Positions 53,529 to 62,337 of a stretch of 64,000 nt of DNA are shown piece after piece. The notes beneath the pieces were generated by a model, which searched no databases, was not told the origin of the DNA, and saw only the letters and a list, made by a program, of their open reading frames with translations. The stretch spans positions 124,001-188,000 of the forward strand of contig NZ_SJNT01000003.1 in the NCBI RefSeq assembly GCF_004331035.1, written 5' to 3'. Source of the stretch: Acinetobacter sp. ANC 4910 (GTDB taxonomy: Bacteria > Pseudomonadota > Gammaproteobacteria > Pseudomonadales > Moraxellaceae). The first letter of the stretch is position 1, and each line of letters begins with the position of its first letter. Both the position numbers and the translations under genes were made by a program.

Positions 53529-54749
53529 TTAGACACGTTTAAAAATCAAAGAGGTATTAATCCCCCCAAAAGCAAAATTATTGCTCATCATCATTTGCGT
53601 TTCTACTGAACGCATTTCTGAAACGATATAATCCAGATCACCACAAGCACTATCTATCTGATCTAAATTCAGTGTAGGCACCAACTGATTGCGTCGCATC
53701 ATTTCAATACTCAGCCACGCCTCAATTGCACCGCATGCCCCGAGCGTATGCCCAAAATAACTTTTTAATGAGCTGATCGGTTTTTTACCCAAGATACGCG
53801 CAGTCGCTTGTGATTCAGCAATATCCCCCTGATCGGTCGAGGTACCATGTGCATTGACATAATCAATATCCGCGGCAGTAAGCTGTGCATCTTTGAGTGC
53901 CAACTGCATGCAACGTCCCATCATTTCAGAATCAGGTCGAGTCACATGCTGACCATCAGTGTTGCTGCCATAACCGACAATCTCGGCATAAATGGTGGCA
54001 CCACGCGCTTGGGCATGTTCAAATTCTTCTAAAATTAAACAACCTGCCCCTTCACCGACCACCAAGCCATCACGGTCTGCATCAAACGGGCGCGGCGTTG
54101 CCTCGGGTTGGTCGTTTTTCATACTGGTTGCTAACAACACATCGAACACAGCTGAACCTGCGGCACTGAGTTCTTCTGCACCACCTGCGATCATCACGGT
54201 TTGTTTGCCATATTTAATCGCTTCATACGCCTGACCAATCGCCATAGAACCTGAAGTACAGGCACTTGATGTTGGCAGCGTCAAACCTTTTAGACCAAAA
54301 TACACCGTCATATTGACCGCACTGGTATGCGACATCATACGAATGTAGGTCGTAGCATTGAGTTGACTCATATTATGATCAATCAGCATTGCTCCAAACT
54401 CACGCACCGCATCCACACTGCCCGCAGAGGAACCAAAGGCCACGCCTGCATCGCCACTTTTTAAAATATCAGCATGCAGTAAGCCAGCATCTTCCAATGC
54501 TTTTTCAGCACATACCGCAGACATTAAAGCAACGCGCCCCATACCTCGAGTAACCTTTCGGTTAAAATGCTTGGGTACAGTAAAAGACGCAACAGGGCCA
54601 GCTAATTTGCTGCGTAAATCAGGATAAATCTCCCAGTCGGGCATATAGCGAATGCCACTTTTGCCTTGTGCAAATTGCTCAAAAATTTGTTCTGCGGTTT
54701 CACCCAAAGAGGTAATCCCAGACATGCCTGTCACAACAACACGTTTCAT
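53529..54749 (-). CDS. Aryl polyene ketosynthase, FabF-like (ApeO type)
   Basis: 406 residues, beta-ketoacyl-ACP synthase. Complete Cys164-His301-His334 triad (SSACTSGS, NAHGTSTDQGD, YFGHTLGACG). In aryl polyene clusters such ketosynthases extend the aryl starter with malonyl units. Coupled to the ketoreductase gene by sharing one base (54749). Assignment as ApeO rests on gene order with ketoreductase, dehydratase and a second ketosynthase. Confidence 0.9.
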   Translation of the reverse strand: MKRVVVTGMSGITSLGETAEQIFEQFAQGKSGIRYMPDWEIYPDLRSKLAGPVASFTVPKHFNRKVTRGMGRVALMSAVCAEKALEDAGLLHADILKSGDAGVAFGSSAGSVDAVREFGAMLIDHNMSQLNATTYIRMMSHTSAVNMTVYFGLKGLTLPTSSACTSGSMAIGQAYEAIKYGKQTVMIAGGAEELSAAGSAVFDVLLATSMKNDQPEATPRPFDADRDGLVVGEGAGCLILEEFEHAQARGATIYAEIVGYGSNTDGQHVTRPDSEMMGRCMQLALKDAQLTAADIDYVNAHGTSTDQGDIAESQATARILGKKPISSLKSYFGHTLGACGAIEAWLSIEMMRRNQLVPTLNLDQIDSACGDLDYIVSEMRSVETQMMMSNNFAFGGINTSLIFKRV

Positions 54750-55474
54750 TAGATCAAGCCTCCATTAACTGAAATCACTTGGCGGGTGATATAACTGGCA
54801 TCATCACTACATAAAAACTTCACCGCTTTTGCGACTTCTTCCACTTGTCCCATGCGTTGCATCGGGATCATTTTTAAGGCATGTTCTTTAACTTCTTCGC
54901 TCACCATTTCGGTTTCAATCAAGCCCGGAGCTACACAGTTCACCGTGATTTTACGTTTTGCCAACTCTAGCGCCAGTGCTTTAGTCGCACCAATCAAACC
55001 GGCTTTGGCAGCACTATAGTTCACCTGACCACGATTCCCCATGATCCCAGACACTGAAGACAAAGTCACAATACGTCCGCCCTTTTTCAAGCGGATCATT
55101 GGCATCATCAGGGGTTTCAACACATTATAAAAACCGTTCAGAGAGGTCGAAACCACCTCATCCCAGTCTTCATCGGTCAATGCAGGAAAAGCCCCATCTC
55201 GAGTAAGCCCTGCATTCAACACCACACCGTAAAAAGCACCATGCTGTGCAATATCTTGCTCTAAAATGGCAGCAATATTTTCACGCTCATTCACATCGAA
55301 CATCAGTACATGGCTAGTCTGTCCAAGCGCTTGAATTTCCTGCGCCACTGCTTCGGCCTCAGACTGTCTTGAGCGAGCATGTACCGTGACATCAAAGCCT
55401 GACTTTGCCAACTCTAAAGCAATCGCTTTACCTATTCCACGACTCGAACCCGTGACTAAAATTCTTCTGTTCAC
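54749..55474 (-). CDS. 3-ketoacyl-ACP reductase, FabG-like (ApeQ type)
   Basis: 241-residue short-chain dehydrogenase. NADP-binding TGSSRGIG, catalytic Ser140, Tyr153 and Lys157 (LSSVSGIMGNRGQVNYSAAK). Reduces the beta-keto group during polyene chain extension. Overlaps the dehydratase gene by 4 bp. Confidence 0.9.
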   Translation of the reverse strand: MNRRILVTGSSRGIGKAIALELAKSGFDVTVHARSRQSEAEAVAQEIQALGQTSHVLMFDVNERENIAAILEQDIAQHGAFYGVVLNAGLTRDGAFPALTDEDWDEVVSTSLNGFYNVLKPLMMPMIRLKKGGRIVTLSSVSGIMGNRGQVNYSAAKAGLIGATKALALELAKRKITVNCVAPGLIETEMVSEEVKEHALKMIPMQRMGQVEEVAKAVKFLCSDDASYITRQVISVNGGLI

Positions 55475-55908
55475 ACTAATTTTCCAATGATTTCATTCAT
55501 ATTTTCAGGCTCAAATACGCTCAACATGGCACTGAACCGATGTTCTTGATATTCAATTTCACAATTAAACTGCCCTAAACCTTCATGCAGATAACTTTGT
55601 TCTACCCGAATCCGCACGGTTGTGCCCAAACTAAAATAGGCACAAGGCAACTGCATTTTACGCGTTCCCAATAAAAAACCAATTTTCGGTGGCAATCCCT
55701 GAGTTTGTCCTTTATAGCCTGCATAGACACTGATGGTCTGTGCCATCAGCTCAATGCTGCTCCATGTGGGCAAACCTTCTGGCTCACAAAACATCAAATC
55801 CGGCGTGATGTGAAGTTCTGCAATGGCAAACTCATCATTGGCTTCAATCAAATGGCTGACAAAAACCATCGGTTTTTCATGCGGAATAAACTGTACTGCA
55901 TCCATCAT
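55471..55908 (-). CDS. Hot-dog dehydratase (ApeP type)
   Basis: 145 residues, FabZ/FabA-like hot-dog fold (FIPHEKPMVFVSHLIEANDE, then FCEPEGLPTWSSIELMAQTI). Removes water from the 3-hydroxyacyl chain to give the trans double bonds of the polyene. The central helix with WSSIELMAQ carries the usual acidic catalytic residue. Overlaps its neighbours by 4 bp. Confidence 0.85.
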   Translation of the reverse strand: MMDAVQFIPHEKPMVFVSHLIEANDEFAIAELHITPDLMFCEPEGLPTWSSIELMAQTISVYAGYKGQTQGLPPKIGFLLGTRKMQLPCAYFSLGTTVRIRVEQSYLHEGLGQFNCEIEYQEHRFSAMLSVFEPENMNEIIGKLV

Positions 55909-57104
55909 GGCAAAGCCGTCCCAAAAATTAAACTGATATTGCTACCACCAAAAGCAAAAGAATTACTCATCGCATAGCAAATTGGTGTAGTCAAATGCGG
56001 AGTAAGCACATAATTTTGTCCAGCCAAAGCATCGTCCAATTCACCTGCATGATGCAGCGGCAACCAAGATTGATCCAATAAAACCTGCTGGCAAATAAAA
56101 GCTTCGATTGCACCCGCCGCCCCTAAACAATGTCCTGTTTTATGTTTAGTGCTGCTCAATGCCACAGTCTCATCTGAAAAAATGGTCTGTACTGCCTTAA
56201 TCTCCATCGCATCATTTTGCGGTGTAGATGTGCCATGTAAGTTCAAATAACCGATATCGCCTGCTTGAAGCTGTGCAGCAGCCAATGCTTTTTGCATCGC
56301 CTCCGCCGCCCCTCGCCCTTCTGGATGCGGTGCTGAAATATGCCATGCATCCATTGACTCGCCACTCGACAACAGCATCACAGCTACAGGTGCTTTGGAC
56401 AGTAAAAATAGTCCTGCGGCTTCACCAATATTAATGCCGTCACGGTTGGCACCACAGGGCTGACAAATCCCGTTCGATAAGCTTTCTAAACTATCAAAAC
56501 CATTTAAGGTCAGCTTGCATAAGGTATCAACTCCACCAACCAACACAGCATCGGCTAAATCGGCATTCAGCAGACGTTGCCCCGCAGCCATGGCTTTGGC
56601 CGCTGAGGAACAGGCGGTAGAAATGGTATAGGCAGGTCCTTCCCAGCCCAAATACTGTTGTAAGGCTTTCGCTAAACTGCCCATTTCTTGTTTCTGATGT
56701 TGTACAGACTGTGGTACTGGCTGTTGAAACTGGACTTTTAAGACAGGCTCATTATCCGCAATTCCTGACGTTGAAGTGCCGATAATCACCGCAAGACGTT
56801 GTTTGGGAAACTGTGCAGTATAGTCACGAATTTCGGTTTCAATTTTTGCCAAAGCCGTCAGGGCAAAGCGTAAATTACGCGAATCGGTGGGGCTCAAAAC
56901 TTCAGGAATGTTTTGAATCAAGGTTTGATCAGATGCACCGACCCATACCCTACGCCCCGCAATCAGATCCTCTCGTTGCGACAAGGTATTTTCTGTGCTT
57001 GTTAACGCATGTTGAAGCTCAGCGGCATTTTGTCCCAAAGCCGACAGCGCTGCACTGAACTGAATACCAACGGCTGAAGTATGTTGTAGATTTTTAGTCA
57101 TCAA
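55905..57104 (-). CDS. Second ketosynthase (ApeR type)
   Basis: 399 residues. Triad complete: Cys165 (ISTACSSAAK), His290 (NLHGTSTPQND), His325 (HKTGHCLGAA). It is less like FabF than the other ketosynthase, with a divergent N-terminus. Aryl polyene clusters usually have more than one ketosynthase; this one may start the chain. Overlaps the DUF3261 gene by 11 bp. Confidence 0.88.
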   Translation of the reverse strand: MMTKNLQHTSAVGIQFSAALSALGQNAAELQHALTSTENTLSQREDLIAGRRVWVGASDQTLIQNIPEVLSPTDSRNLRFALTALAKIETEIRDYTAQFPKQRLAVIIGTSTSGIADNEPVLKVQFQQPVPQSVQHQKQEMGSLAKALQQYLGWEGPAYTISTACSSAAKAMAAGQRLLNADLADAVLVGGVDTLCKLTLNGFDSLESLSNGICQPCGANRDGINIGEAAGLFLLSKAPVAVMLLSSGESMDAWHISAPHPEGRGAAEAMQKALAAAQLQAGDIGYLNLHGTSTPQNDAMEIKAVQTIFSDETVALSSTKHKTGHCLGAAGAIEAFICQQVLLDQSWLPLHHAGELDDALAGQNYVLTPHLTTPICYAMSNSFAFGGSNISLIFGTALP

Positions 57105-57651
57105 TACCGCCTTGATCCTCTTCTAAAGTATTGCTCACCGTACTAATCACCATCTGATAAGGCACTTGTAGATTATCCAACTCAATCGCCCCCTCATTTT
57201 GCTGAATTTTCAACACGGGCTGCTGCTGTATATAAATAGTATCGTCTTTCTGTAATACATTACTTTGAGCAACATGTAACCCAGCAAAATTTGGATAAGT
57301 TGCATACAGAATATCGCGCACCACATAATCAAATGGTAACAACTTCATTTGCTCAATCCGCTGTTCGACTTTAACCTTTTGACCATCAAAACTGAGCTTA
57401 AACAACTGCTGCCCCGTAAGGCTGAGTGCCAACATGTCAAGCGATTGTCCCTGTTGTTGCTGGTACAGTAAAAAACTGAAACTCTGCGTTTTCCACTGCA
57501 CTTCTATTTGATCTTGGCGCTGGTAATTTTGTGCCACCCACTGCGGAGTTGCCAATCCTTGTGCTTTAGGAATCCAACTTTGGCAGGCACTACAGAGCAA
57601 AGCACTGGCTAAAACCCAACTAATGGTCTTTAAACACAGCTTAAGTTTCAT
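57094..57651 (-). CDS. DUF3261 lipoprotein
   Basis: 185 residues with a lipobox (LLCSACQSW, Cys near 23). The mature part is beta-rich (QIEVQWKTQSFSFLLYQQQQ). DUF3261 proteins are regular members of aryl polyene clusters and probably help move or insert the pigment lipid at the outer membrane together with the LolA-like and MMPL proteins. The mechanism is unproven. Confidence 0.85.
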   Translation of the reverse strand: MKLKLCLKTISWVLASALLCSACQSWIPKAQGLATPQWVAQNYQRQDQIEVQWKTQSFSFLLYQQQQGQSLDMLALSLTGQQLFKLSFDGQKVKVEQRIEQMKLLPFDYVVRDILYATYPNFAGLHVAQSNVLQKDDTIYIQQQPVLKIQQNEGAIELDNLQVPYQMVISTVSNTLEEDQGGIDD

Positions 57652-58942
57652 CAGTCAGCAACTCTTTCTGTTGTTGTGCTTCGCGGCAATATTCTGCCAA
57701 GGTACTCAAGCGTTGCTTGGCATTACGATGAATCGGGTTAGTCGTGTCCCATGCATAACCTGCCAGTAAAGATGCAATCATACGGCGGATTTTTTCATCC
57801 TGCTGAGTCGAAAACACCACATCCTGAAATTCACCCGAATACCATGACTCAACATAGGCACGGAACACTTGAATGCCTTTACGCAGTGGCTTTTCATATT
57901 GCTCCATCCAATCTACCGTCTGACCTTGCAGTACTTGTTCGACCAAAGGCACCGCTAGACTGGAAGATTTCAAAGCGATGGTCACCCCTGAAGAAAAGAC
58001 AGGATCTAGGAACTCACCCGCATTGCCGAGTAATGCATAGTTTTCAGATGCCAAGTGTTTCACATCAGCAGAGTAGCCGACTAAAGTCCGCACTGGAGTA
58101 TCATGTTTGGCGTGACGCAGCACATGCGACAAGCTAGCATCATCCGCTAAAATACGTTTCTGCAAGGCTTCTAAGTCATAATCCGCACTACCGTCATAAC
58201 CGTATTTTTCAAAGAAATCTTGCTCAGCCACAATACCAAATGAAGAACGCCCATCGGCAAAGGGAATCAGCCAATACCATGCACGATGGTCTTTTTCATG
58301 CACGGTAATTAAAATTTTCTCACGGTCAAATTCAGGATCATTCAACAGACCATCTTCAATATGGGTAAAGACCGCACGGCGTACAGGAAAATCTGACGGA
58401 CTTTCTAAATCGAGAAACTTTGGCAAAATGCGACCAAAACCACTGGCATCCAATAAGAATTTACCCTGAATTTGGTAACTGTTGCCCTGCTCATCTTTCA
58501 CCGTCAAAATCGGCTGTGTGGATGCGACATCGACCGCCAAAACTTCATGACCAAAACGAATATCTACACCCATTTTTTCAGCTTGCTGTGCCAAAAGCTG
58601 GTCAAAATTGGCACGTCGTACCTGCCATGTAGTGCCAGGGCCTTCACTGAACTTTTGAGTAAAGTCATAAAAACTGCGCTGAGTGCCTCTTAAAAAGGAT
58701 GCACCATTTTTAAACTGAAAGGCATATTCATCGGCATGTGCACGAACCGTATCCAACAAACCCGCTTCTTCCAAAAACACCATACACTGCGGCAGTAAAG
58801 ACTCACCGATGGAAAACCGTGGAAAATATTGCTTTTCGATGACTGTGACTTGATGGCCTTTTTGACGCAGCAAAGCTGCGGCTGAACTGCCTGATGGTCC
58901 CGCCCCAATAATTAAAACATCTGTCTGTTGCATGGTGCTCAT
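57641..58942 (-). CDS. FAD-dependent oxidoreductase, halogenase-like, of the aryl polyene cluster
   Basis: 433 residues. N-terminal dinucleotide-binding GAGPSGSSAAALLRQKGHQV, then FSIGESLLP, the pattern of the tryptophan-halogenase/geranylgeranyl-reductase group; GNAGEFLDPVFSSGV near 310 binds FAD. The WxWxIP halogenase motif is not seen (WYWLIPFADG is the nearest), so a reductase or oxidase role is more likely. Overlaps the lipoprotein gene by 11 bp. Confidence 0.85.
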   Translation of the reverse strand: MSTMQQTDVLIIGAGPSGSSAAALLRQKGHQVTVIEKQYFPRFSIGESLLPQCMVFLEEAGLLDTVRAHADEYAFQFKNGASFLRGTQRSFYDFTQKFSEGPGTTWQVRRANFDQLLAQQAEKMGVDIRFGHEVLAVDVASTQPILTVKDEQGNSYQIQGKFLLDASGFGRILPKFLDLESPSDFPVRRAVFTHIEDGLLNDPEFDREKILITVHEKDHRAWYWLIPFADGRSSFGIVAEQDFFEKYGYDGSADYDLEALQKRILADDASLSHVLRHAKHDTPVRTLVGYSADVKHLASENYALLGNAGEFLDPVFSSGVTIALKSSSLAVPLVEQVLQGQTVDWMEQYEKPLRKGIQVFRAYVESWYSGEFQDVVFSTQQDEKIRRMIASLLAGYAWDTTNPIHRNAKQRLSTLAEYCREAQQQKELLTDET

Positions 58943-58960
58943 AGCACTGTACCCTTTAAC

Positions 58961-61285
58961 TCAGCTCTTTGGCTGATATTGTTGAACCACCACATGTTTT
59001 GCATCGGAAGATGTAAAAAGTGTGGCATAAATAAATGAAAAAATAACGCCCAGTAAAACCGTTAAACCAAAACTGTGAATGGCATAGGTATGGCTGAAAG
59101 ATAACAAGCCGAAACTAAAGAAAGTCGACATCATACACAGAAACAAAGCCATACCCACCACCTGCGGGTGATCATGTCCGTGACGGTAGAAAATCGCATA
59201 ATCCACCCCTATTCCAATAATTAGAAAGGTGCCCATGATGCTAAATAAATTAATCTCGACACCTAGCCATGCTTGAATCGCAAAAGTAGTCATCAAGGCC
59301 ATACTAACGGGCAACACCAAAGGAAGAATCGATTTCTTACCATAAAGTGCGCCCAAGCCAATGGCTAAAATCAGCAATGCACTGAGTAATAACCACTGCG
59401 CCTGCTCACGATGCTGTTTGAACAACTCAGACAGTTGATGAACGGGACGTAACAATTGCACATCTGCATTCTCAAGCTGCTGCACAGCGTTCACATCATG
59501 CACATTTTGTAGCATCACTAAACGTTGCGTTGGGCTCATCTGAAGAAAATGCAACGGATGATCTTTAAAGACTGCTTCGGTCAATAACGGTTGGTCTTTT
59601 AAATGGGCTTGCCAGTTTAAAACATCGGCAGTATTGAGCTGCAACGCCTGTGCATATTCCGCTAAAGCGTGCTGAGGAATCGCCCGTAACATCGCAACAT
59701 TCTGTTTTTGCTGCTCAAGTGATGGAATCCACTGCCCTAAAGCTTGCACAGCATCCAACTTGCCAGCCTGCTGTATGGGAGCAAGTTTTGCCAGCAATTG
59801 CTGTTCATGTTGCTCTAATTCTGCGGGTGTTCTGCCCTGTACCACAAAATATTCGCTGCTTTGCTGTTGCATAAAGCGCAAACGGATGTATTGATCTTCC
59901 TGCTTTAAAGTGGCATCCATACTTTGTAAATTGCGGATGTCATCATTACTTTTCAGAAAGGCGAGGCTGCTACCTGTTACCAGTACAATCAGTGAAATCA
60001 TGCCATAACGCAGCATTTTTCGGCTCTGCATATAACTGCGTGCTTGGCCAATAAAGCCCAATGCACGTATCGCAGGCTCCGCATTCAGCGCAGGCAACCG
60101 CGGCAGCAGTAAAATACTGGTCACCCATGCGGCACTCAGTCCAACCATAGAAAAGACTGCAATCTGTTTAAAGCCTGGAAATGGGGTAAAACTCAGCACT
60201 ACATAGGCCAATAGCGTGGTCATCAGGCCCACAAATAGACTCGGCAGCAACGGTTTTAAAACAGTAAATCCATCGATCTGTCGGTGCTGAGACTGCATAG
60301 CCATGAAGTAAAATGAAAAATCGACACAAACCCCAATCAGACTGGCGCCAAAGACCAGTGTCATCAGGTGAATTTCGCCAAAAACCCAATACGTCACCGC
60401 AAAGGCCACCAAACTGCCTGTGCCGACCGCGACCATTTCCGTCAACATCGGGCGTATCGAACGAAAACCAAACCAGACCAGAAGCAAAATTCCGATGGTC
60501 GAACCCACGCCAATGGTGGAAATTTCCTCTTTGGCAGAATTGGTGCCAAACTGTGCAAATAGTAACGTGCCTGTCCAGTGCGGTTTAACCTGCAACTGGT
60601 TGAGCTGCTGATTGATGCCTTGAATAAAAGTAGCGGTCTGCTCTTGGTAGGCAATGTTATAAGGGCTGTTGTTGAGCTGAAGTACCATCAGGCGCGAAAT
60701 GCCCTGTTCATCACGAATCGTAGCAAAGCCTTGTTCTAAATTGATATCAGCATTGCTTTGTAAGGCGCTTAAACCCACTGCATAACGCGGAAATAGCAAT
60801 AAGGGATCTTGCTTGAGCATTTCAGCCGTGATCGGCATGCCCGGACTCATCAGTTGTAATAAGCCCTGCTCTATCAGTGCGGTATGGTCCTGCCCTTGCA
60901 AAATCTGCTGATCTGTCTTGGATAATAGCCCCGCCTTGTGTTGATACAGCGCTTGGGCAAATTGATCAGGATTAAGCTGCGGACGAACAGGTAAAAACAG
61001 CTGACTTTGATTAGCTTGGGTTTTGAGTGCTTGCGTTGCTTGTTCTAATTGCTGATCCGTTTTGGCATCTAATACCACAAAAACTTTGTCATTTAACTGC
61101 TGACTGACATATTGCTGTGCTTGTTCCAGATGAGCATCTTGATGTGCCTCTGGCAGCAAAGCAAAGATATTGGTCTCAATCTTAATGCCTTTATTCAGCC
61201 AAGCCGCGCCCAGTGCCAAAGCAATGACACACAAAATCAGTAGCCAAAGGGCGCTAAACTTATTTTGCCAATTGGAAAAGTGCAT
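58961..61285 (-). CDS. MMPL/RND-type exporter of the aryl polyene cluster
   Basis: 774 residues. Two repeats, each one transmembrane helix, a large periplasmic domain and about five helices (transmembrane blocks near 255-405 and 625-760). MMPL motifs include GVCVDFSFYFMA and GIGVDYAIFYRHGH, with Asp residues typical of proton coupling. It should move the aryl polyene lipid across the inner membrane. Overlaps the LolA-like gene by 26 bp. Confidence 0.9.
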   Translation of the reverse strand: MHFSNWQNKFSALWLLILCVIALALGAAWLNKGIKIETNIFALLPEAHQDAHLEQAQQYVSQQLNDKVFVVLDAKTDQQLEQATQALKTQANQSQLFLPVRPQLNPDQFAQALYQHKAGLLSKTDQQILQGQDHTALIEQGLLQLMSPGMPITAEMLKQDPLLLFPRYAVGLSALQSNADINLEQGFATIRDEQGISRLMVLQLNNSPYNIAYQEQTATFIQGINQQLNQLQVKPHWTGTLLFAQFGTNSAKEEISTIGVGSTIGILLLVWFGFRSIRPMLTEMVAVGTGSLVAFAVTYWVFGEIHLMTLVFGASLIGVCVDFSFYFMAMQSQHRQIDGFTVLKPLLPSLFVGLMTTLLAYVVLSFTPFPGFKQIAVFSMVGLSAAWVTSILLLPRLPALNAEPAIRALGFIGQARSYMQSRKMLRYGMISLIVLVTGSSLAFLKSNDDIRNLQSMDATLKQEDQYIRLRFMQQQSSEYFVVQGRTPAELEQHEQQLLAKLAPIQQAGKLDAVQALGQWIPSLEQQKQNVAMLRAIPQHALAEYAQALQLNTADVLNWQAHLKDQPLLTEAVFKDHPLHFLQMSPTQRLVMLQNVHDVNAVQQLENADVQLLRPVHQLSELFKQHREQAQWLLLSALLILAIGLGALYGKKSILPLVLPVSMALMTTFAIQAWLGVEINLFSIMGTFLIIGIGVDYAIFYRHGHDHPQVVGMALFLCMMSTFFSFGLLSFSHTYAIHSFGLTVLLGVIFSFIYATLFTSSDAKHVVVQQYQPKS

Positions 61286-61901
61286 TTTCCGCAGCCGTTA
61301 AAGTTTGAGGTTGAGCCGTTTGCTGACTAAAACGGATGACGGTGCGGTTATTGGCCTGTTCCAAAATCGTGATACGGTCCACATAACGCTGACCTTGGGC
61401 ATCGACTTGAACAAAAAGCTTTTTAAATAGACTACTTTTCGGCGTTAAGCTGACATTCCACTGAGTCGGGCTGTAGTTGGCAGACACCACATTAAAGTTC
61501 TTAGCGAGTGCCGCTTCATTGCCCGACATTAACTGTAAAAACATCGTCGCTACAGAGCCATAGGGAGTCTTATCGACTTCAATTTGACTGGAAGTACGCT
61601 GCGTCTTTTGTACCAACTTACGCGGTGTCACCACCAAATCGGCTTTGACTGGACTTTGAATCTGCCACAGCACACCTTGGTTTTTGCTGAACAGCACCGT
61701 GCCTTTGGACACATAGGTTTTATTCAACGCTGCCAGTTTTTTCTGCTGCTCAAATTGGGCACGCACCACAGGCGTTGCACCGAGTTGAGTAAACACCTGC
61801 TTCAATTCAGTATTTTGTGCATTCGCTGCGGGAGCAAGCAAAGTCATCACACTGGCTGTACACGCAACGAAAATCGTCTTAGAGAATTTGTATCGAATCA
61901 T
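61260..61901 (-). CDS. LolA-like periplasmic carrier
   Basis: 213 residues from MIRYKFSK, chosen because this Met starts a clean signal peptide (cleavage near ANA-QN) and lies just after the thioesterase stop; the Met at 61937 would overlap that gene by 29 bp. The mature part resembles LolA (RAQFEQQKKLAALNKTYVSK, GVLWQIQSPVKADLVVTP), a carrier of hydrophobic lipids through the periplasm. Confidence 0.85.
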   Translation of the reverse strand: MIRYKFSKTIFVACTASVMTLLAPAANAQNTELKQVFTQLGATPVVRAQFEQQKKLAALNKTYVSKGTVLFSKNQGVLWQIQSPVKADLVVTPRKLVQKTQRTSSQIEVDKTPYGSVATMFLQLMSGNEAALAKNFNVVSANYSPTQWNVSLTPKSSLFKKLFVQVDAQGQRYVDRITILEQANNRTVIRFSQQTAQPQTLTAAENALFQLAK

Positions 61902-61908
61902 GCTCGCA

Positions 61909-62334
61909 TTACTCCGCTTTAAACTCAGGCCATGCATTTAAACAGTCCAACAGCACCTGTGGGGATTGAAAACACATTTCACGTTTTTCAATGTGTACCG
62001 CCACTTGCGAGGTATAGCCCTTGGTCAGCTTTCTGCCCGAAACCGCATCGAAAATCAGATATTCAATTTTCAGGCGGTTTTCCCATTCTTTCAAAACAGC
62101 GCGCACACGAATTTTTTGCTCAAACTCAATGCCTTGCACATAACGTACATAGCTTTCAATCACAGGCCATGCATAGCCTGAGTCACGCATCTGGTTATAG
62201 TTATAGTGAAATTGATCCAGCAGTTTGCAACGTGCAATTTCAAAATATTTTAAATAATGACCGTGCCACACCACATGCATGGTATCGACATCATGAAAGG
62301 GCACTTCAATAATTACATCAGCATACATGCTCAT
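61909..62334 (-). CDS. 4HBT hot-dog thioesterase
   Basis: 141 residues. The active-site motif FHDVDTMHVVWHGHYLKYFE has the Asp of 4-hydroxybenzoyl-CoA-type thioesterases. In aryl polyene clusters it likely frees the product or edits the carrier protein. Lies 3 bp after the ammonia-lyase gene. Confidence 0.88.
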   Translation of the reverse strand: MSMYADVIIEVPFHDVDTMHVVWHGHYLKYFEIARCKLLDQFHYNYNQMRDSGYAWPVIESYVRYVQGIEFEQKIRVRAVLKEWENRLKIEYLIFDAVSGRKLTKGYTSQVAVHIEKREMCFQSPQVLLDCLNAWPEFKAE

Positions 62335-62337
62335 TTC

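Noticed and set aside
57641..58942. The FAD enzyme as a true tryptophan halogenase
   Set aside because: The halogenase WxWxIP motif is absent; context is aryl polyene synthesis.
60313..60654. Several overlapping ORFs opposite the MMPL exporter gene
   Set aside because: Antisense to a clearly recognised membrane protein; composition follows the codon bias of the real gene.
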